From an uncultured Petrimonas sp. (lineage in GTDB: Bacteria > Bacteroidota > Bacteroidia > Bacteroidales > Dysgonomonadaceae): a DNA stretch of 7,307 nt. Shown in pieces: positions 5,640-7,307 of the stretch. Where the stretch lies: NCBI GenBank assembly GCA_934621705.1, contig CAKTUP010000099.1, forward strand, positions 1 to 7,307. Reading direction: 5' to 3'. Within the stretch, counting starts at the first letter, position 1, and each line of letters opens with the position of its first letter. Below the pieces are notes generated by a model. It saw only the letters and a program-made list of their open reading frames with translations. It was not told where the DNA came from and ran no database searches. A program made the position numbers and the translations under genes.

Positions 5640-7118
5640 ATGAACGGAACAATGATGCAATTCTTCCACTGGTATTCCGAAGGAAACGGCCAACTGTGGG
5701 AAGAAGTAAAAAATCAGGCGCAATATTTACAGGATTTGGGAATCAACGCAGTTTGGCTGCCTCCGGCATACAAAGCATCTGGCGGCGGCTACTCCACGGG
5801 ATATGATCCGTATGATCTGTTCGATTTGGGCGAGTTCGACCAGAAAGGAACCATCCCCACCAAATACGGCACAAAACAGCAATACCTCGATGCCATTTGG
5901 GCGTTGAAGGAAAAGGGAATCCGTGTTATCGTGGATATCGTGCTCAACCACAAAGCGGGCGGCGATGAAAAAGAGCGTTTTCACGCGGTGAAAGTCGATC
6001 CGAACAACCGTCAACAGAATATTTCCGAACCTTTCGAGATTGAATCGTACACCAAATTCACCTTTCCGGGAAGGGGGACACAATACTCGGATTTTAACTG
6101 GAATTTCAACTGTTTTTCGGGAGTGGATTATGCCGAAGGCGAAGAAGGCGGTTCAATCTATCAGATTATTCATGACCACGGCGACGGCTGGGAAGAAATG
6201 ATAGACGACGAGAAAGGCAACTACGATTACCTGATGTACAACGACATAGAGCAACGCAATCCCAACGTCCGTGCAGAACTCAATTATTGGGGTAAATGGT
6301 ATCACGACACCGTGGGATTCGATGGTGTAAGGCTGGATGCCGTAAAACACCAATCGCCGCAATTTTATCAGGAATGGCTTTACACCCTACGGGCAAACAC
6401 CGGAAAAAATATCTTCGCCGTAGGCGAGTATTGGGAGCCGGGACATTTGGAACTGCTGCTTCGGTATATCGATGCCACGGATGGCTCGATGAGTTTGTTC
6501 GATTCATCGCTTCACCTTAATTTACGCAAAGCTTCGCTCGCCGGTTCCGATTATGATCTAAGGACTATATTCGATGAAACGTTGGTTCAGGCAAACCCGC
6601 AACTGGCAGTTACGGTTGTGGATAACCACGACACTCAACCGCTGCAATCGCTCGAAGCTCCCATCGAAGAATGGTTTAAACCGCTGGCATACGCGCTTAT
6701 TTTGCTGCGTCAGGACGGATATCCGTGCATTTTTTATCCCGATCTGTTCGGCGCGCACTATTGGGGGCACGGAAAAGACGGTAACGAATACGAAATCTTT
6801 TTGAACAAGGTAGATGGAATTGAAGCGCTTATCATTGCCCGAAAAGAATATGCCTACGGCACGCAACGCGATTATTTCGATGACGCCAACTGCCTGGGCT
6901 GGACGCGCGAAGGCGACGGAGAGCATCGCGGATGCGCCGTATTGATGAGCAACAAAGACGCTTACGAGAAACCGATGGAAGTGGGCGCACACTATGCCGG
7001 GCAGGAGTTTCACGATTTTCTCGGACGTTTCGAACACCGCGTCACTATCGATGAAAACGGATGGGGAAATTTCTCCTGCCCTGCGGGAAATGTCAGCGTT
7101 TGGGTGCCGGTTTCGTGA
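5640..7118 (+). CDS. amyA: cytoplasmic alpha-amylase, glycoside hydrolase family 13
   Basis: 492 residues, close to E. coli AmyA (495) and to mature Bacillus liquefying amylases. It hydrolyses internal alpha-1,4 bonds in starch, glycogen or maltodextrins. The (beta/alpha)8 barrel starts at once (MNGTMMQFFHWY) with no signal peptide, so it should act in the cytoplasm. Conserved regions are present in order: GINAVWLPPAYK (34-45), DIVLNH (99-104), GVRLDAVKH with nucleophile Asp233, VGEYW with acid/base Glu263, and VDNHDTQ with Asp331. Asn103, Asp202 and His237 fall where related amylases bind structural calcium. FPGRGTQYSDFNWNF lies in domain B; the C-terminal beta domain ends GNVSVWVPVS. The subfamily is most likely GH13_5. 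ATG 5640 matches the homologues' N-terminus. No Shine-Dalgarno and no clear promoter was found in the 54 bases after the upstream inverted repeat. Probable role: turnover of stored glycogen or imported maltodextrin. Confidence 0.96.
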   Translation: MNGTMMQFFHWYSEGNGQLWEEVKNQAQYLQDLGINAVWLPPAYKASGGGYSTGYDPYDLFDLGEFDQKGTIPTKYGTKQQYLDAIWALKEKGIRVIVDIVLNHKAGGDEKERFHAVKVDPNNRQQNISEPFEIESYTKFTFPGRGTQYSDFNWNFNCFSGVDYAEGEEGGSIYQIIHDHGDGWEEMIDDEKGNYDYLMYNDIEQRNPNVRAELNYWGKWYHDTVGFDGVRLDAVKHQSPQFYQEWLYTLRANTGKNIFAVGEYWEPGHLELLLRYIDATDGSMSLFDSSLHLNLRKASLAGSDYDLRTIFDETLVQANPQLAVTVVDNHDTQPLQSLEAPIEEWFKPLAYALILLRQDGYPCIFYPDLFGAHYWGHGKDGNEYEIFLNKVDGIEALIIARKEYAYGTQRDYFDDANCLGWTREGDGEHRGCAVLMSNKDAYEKPMEVGAHYAGQEFHDFLGRFEHRVTIDENGWGNFSCPAGNVSVWVPVS

Positions 7119-7124
7119 AATAAG

Positions 7125-7181
7125 CGGGAGACGAAGTTTGTAACTTCGTAAAAATAACGAAAGCTCAGCTTTCGTCTCCCG
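7125..7181. repeat. 57-nt nested palindrome, three-way-junction type element
   Basis: Six bases after the amyA stop codon. An outer stem, CGGGAG (7125-7130) with CTCCCG (7176-7181), encloses two perfect hairpins: ACGAAGTT-TGT-AACTTCGT (7131-7149) and ACGAAAGCT-C-AGCTTTCGT (7157-7175), joined by a 7-nt linker AAAAATA. Because both hairpins start with ACGAA and end with TTCGT, the outer stem can instead extend to 11 bp (CGGGAGACGAA with TTCGTCTCCCG), with an inner TTCGT/ACGAA stem. It has no U tract of its own. It may be a REP/BIME-like or small non-autonomous mobile repeat, or an mRNA 3' structure. Confidence 0.8.
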
Positions 7182-7188
7182 AAAAAGG

Positions 7189-7228
7189 AAAGCCGACAGG
7201 AATTTCAATATTCGCTGCCGGCTTTTTT
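7189..7228 (+). terminator. intrinsic terminator of amyA
   Basis: AAAGCCG-A-CAG (7189-7199) pairs with CTG-C-CGGCTTT (7215-7225): ten pairs with one A-C mismatch and a 15-nt loop, running into six T residues (7223-7228). It lies 70 bases after the amyA stop, beyond the nested palindrome, so that palindrome is expected to be part of the amyA transcript. Confidence 0.85.
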
Positions 7229-7241
7229 ATATGCGAATCCA

Positions 7242-7254
7242 GAGTTGAAAACTC
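7242..7254. repeat. GAA-loop mini-hairpin
   Basis: GAGTT (7242-7246), GAA loop, AACTC (7250-7254): a perfect 5-bp stem with a GAA triloop, the same build as two hairpins in the 5222-5403 cluster. It lies 14 bases after the amyA terminator. A single 13-base palindrome could be chance. Confidence 0.35.
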
Positions 7255-7260
7255 CAAATT

Positions 7261-7303
7261 CAATGTTTATTTAATTTGTTTATAATCAGTAAAATAACCA
7301 TTG
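7261..7303. repeat. 12-position inverted repeat at window edge
   Basis: CAATGTTTATTT (7261-7272) pairs with AAATAACCATTG (7292-7303) with one T-C mismatch, around a 19-nt loop, followed by TTTT up to the end of the window. It could be a terminator for a convergent or following gene outside the window, or chance in AT-rich sequence. Nothing else is seen after the amyA terminator. Confidence 0.35.
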
Positions 7304-7307
7304 TTTT

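Noticed and set aside
6558..7208. 216-codon minus-strand ORF antisense to amyA
   Set aside because: It is explained by the codon usage of the well-supported amylase on the other strand. It has no recognisable domain and runs into the palindrome and terminator region.

Overview
The window looks like a chromosomal segment from a member of the Bacteroidota, probably order Bacteroidales. Four things point that way. HtpG carries wording close to Bacteroides-type HtpG (IIKKFLYSDHEIFLRE). There is a surface-type lipoprotein with SusD/RagB hallmarks. Upstream regions hold matches to the Bacteroidota -7 promoter box TAnnTTTG. Start codons are preceded by A-rich sequence and not by Shine-Dalgarno motifs. 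A finer taxonomic call is not supportable from the sequence alone.

Layout: (1) 1-476, minus strand: an ECF-type sigma factor running off the left edge, with only its C-terminal tail missing. (2) 477-940: an AT-rich divergent intergenic region with candidate promoters for both directions and several perfect inverted repeats. (3) 941-2830, plus: htpG, the bacterial Hsp90 chaperone, closed by a clear intrinsic terminator. (4) 3001-5187, plus: a 728-residue lipoprotein of unusual build: lipobox, a recurrent Bacteroidota lipoprotein N-terminal module, a BACON-like beta domain, and a shortened SusD/RagB-like C-terminal half. No SusC/TonB-dependent transporter gene is next to it. (5) 5188-5639: a non-coding stretch with a cluster of tiny hairpins (about 5-bp stems, mostly 3-nt GAA or pyrimidine loops), then a long inverted repeat that is probably a terminator. 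(6) 5640-7118, plus: amyA, a cytoplasmic GH13 alpha-amylase with an intact catalytic triad. (7) 7119-7307: a compact 57-nt element that can fold as a three-way junction or as one long hairpin, then an intrinsic terminator, then another GAA-loop mini-hairpin and a longer inverted repeat at the window edge.

The genes do not look like one operon. Terminators separate htpG, the SusD-like gene and amyA, and base composition differs: in sampled 60-base blocks htpG and amyA are 50-53% G+C and the SusD-like gene 25-33%. HtpG and the amylase are ordinary housekeeping or metabolic genes. The parts most worth a second look are the chimeric orphan SusD-like lipoprotein and the two structured intergenic elements that bracket amyA, which resemble folded-DNA or REP-like repeats. 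I do not see a complete new multi-gene system here.
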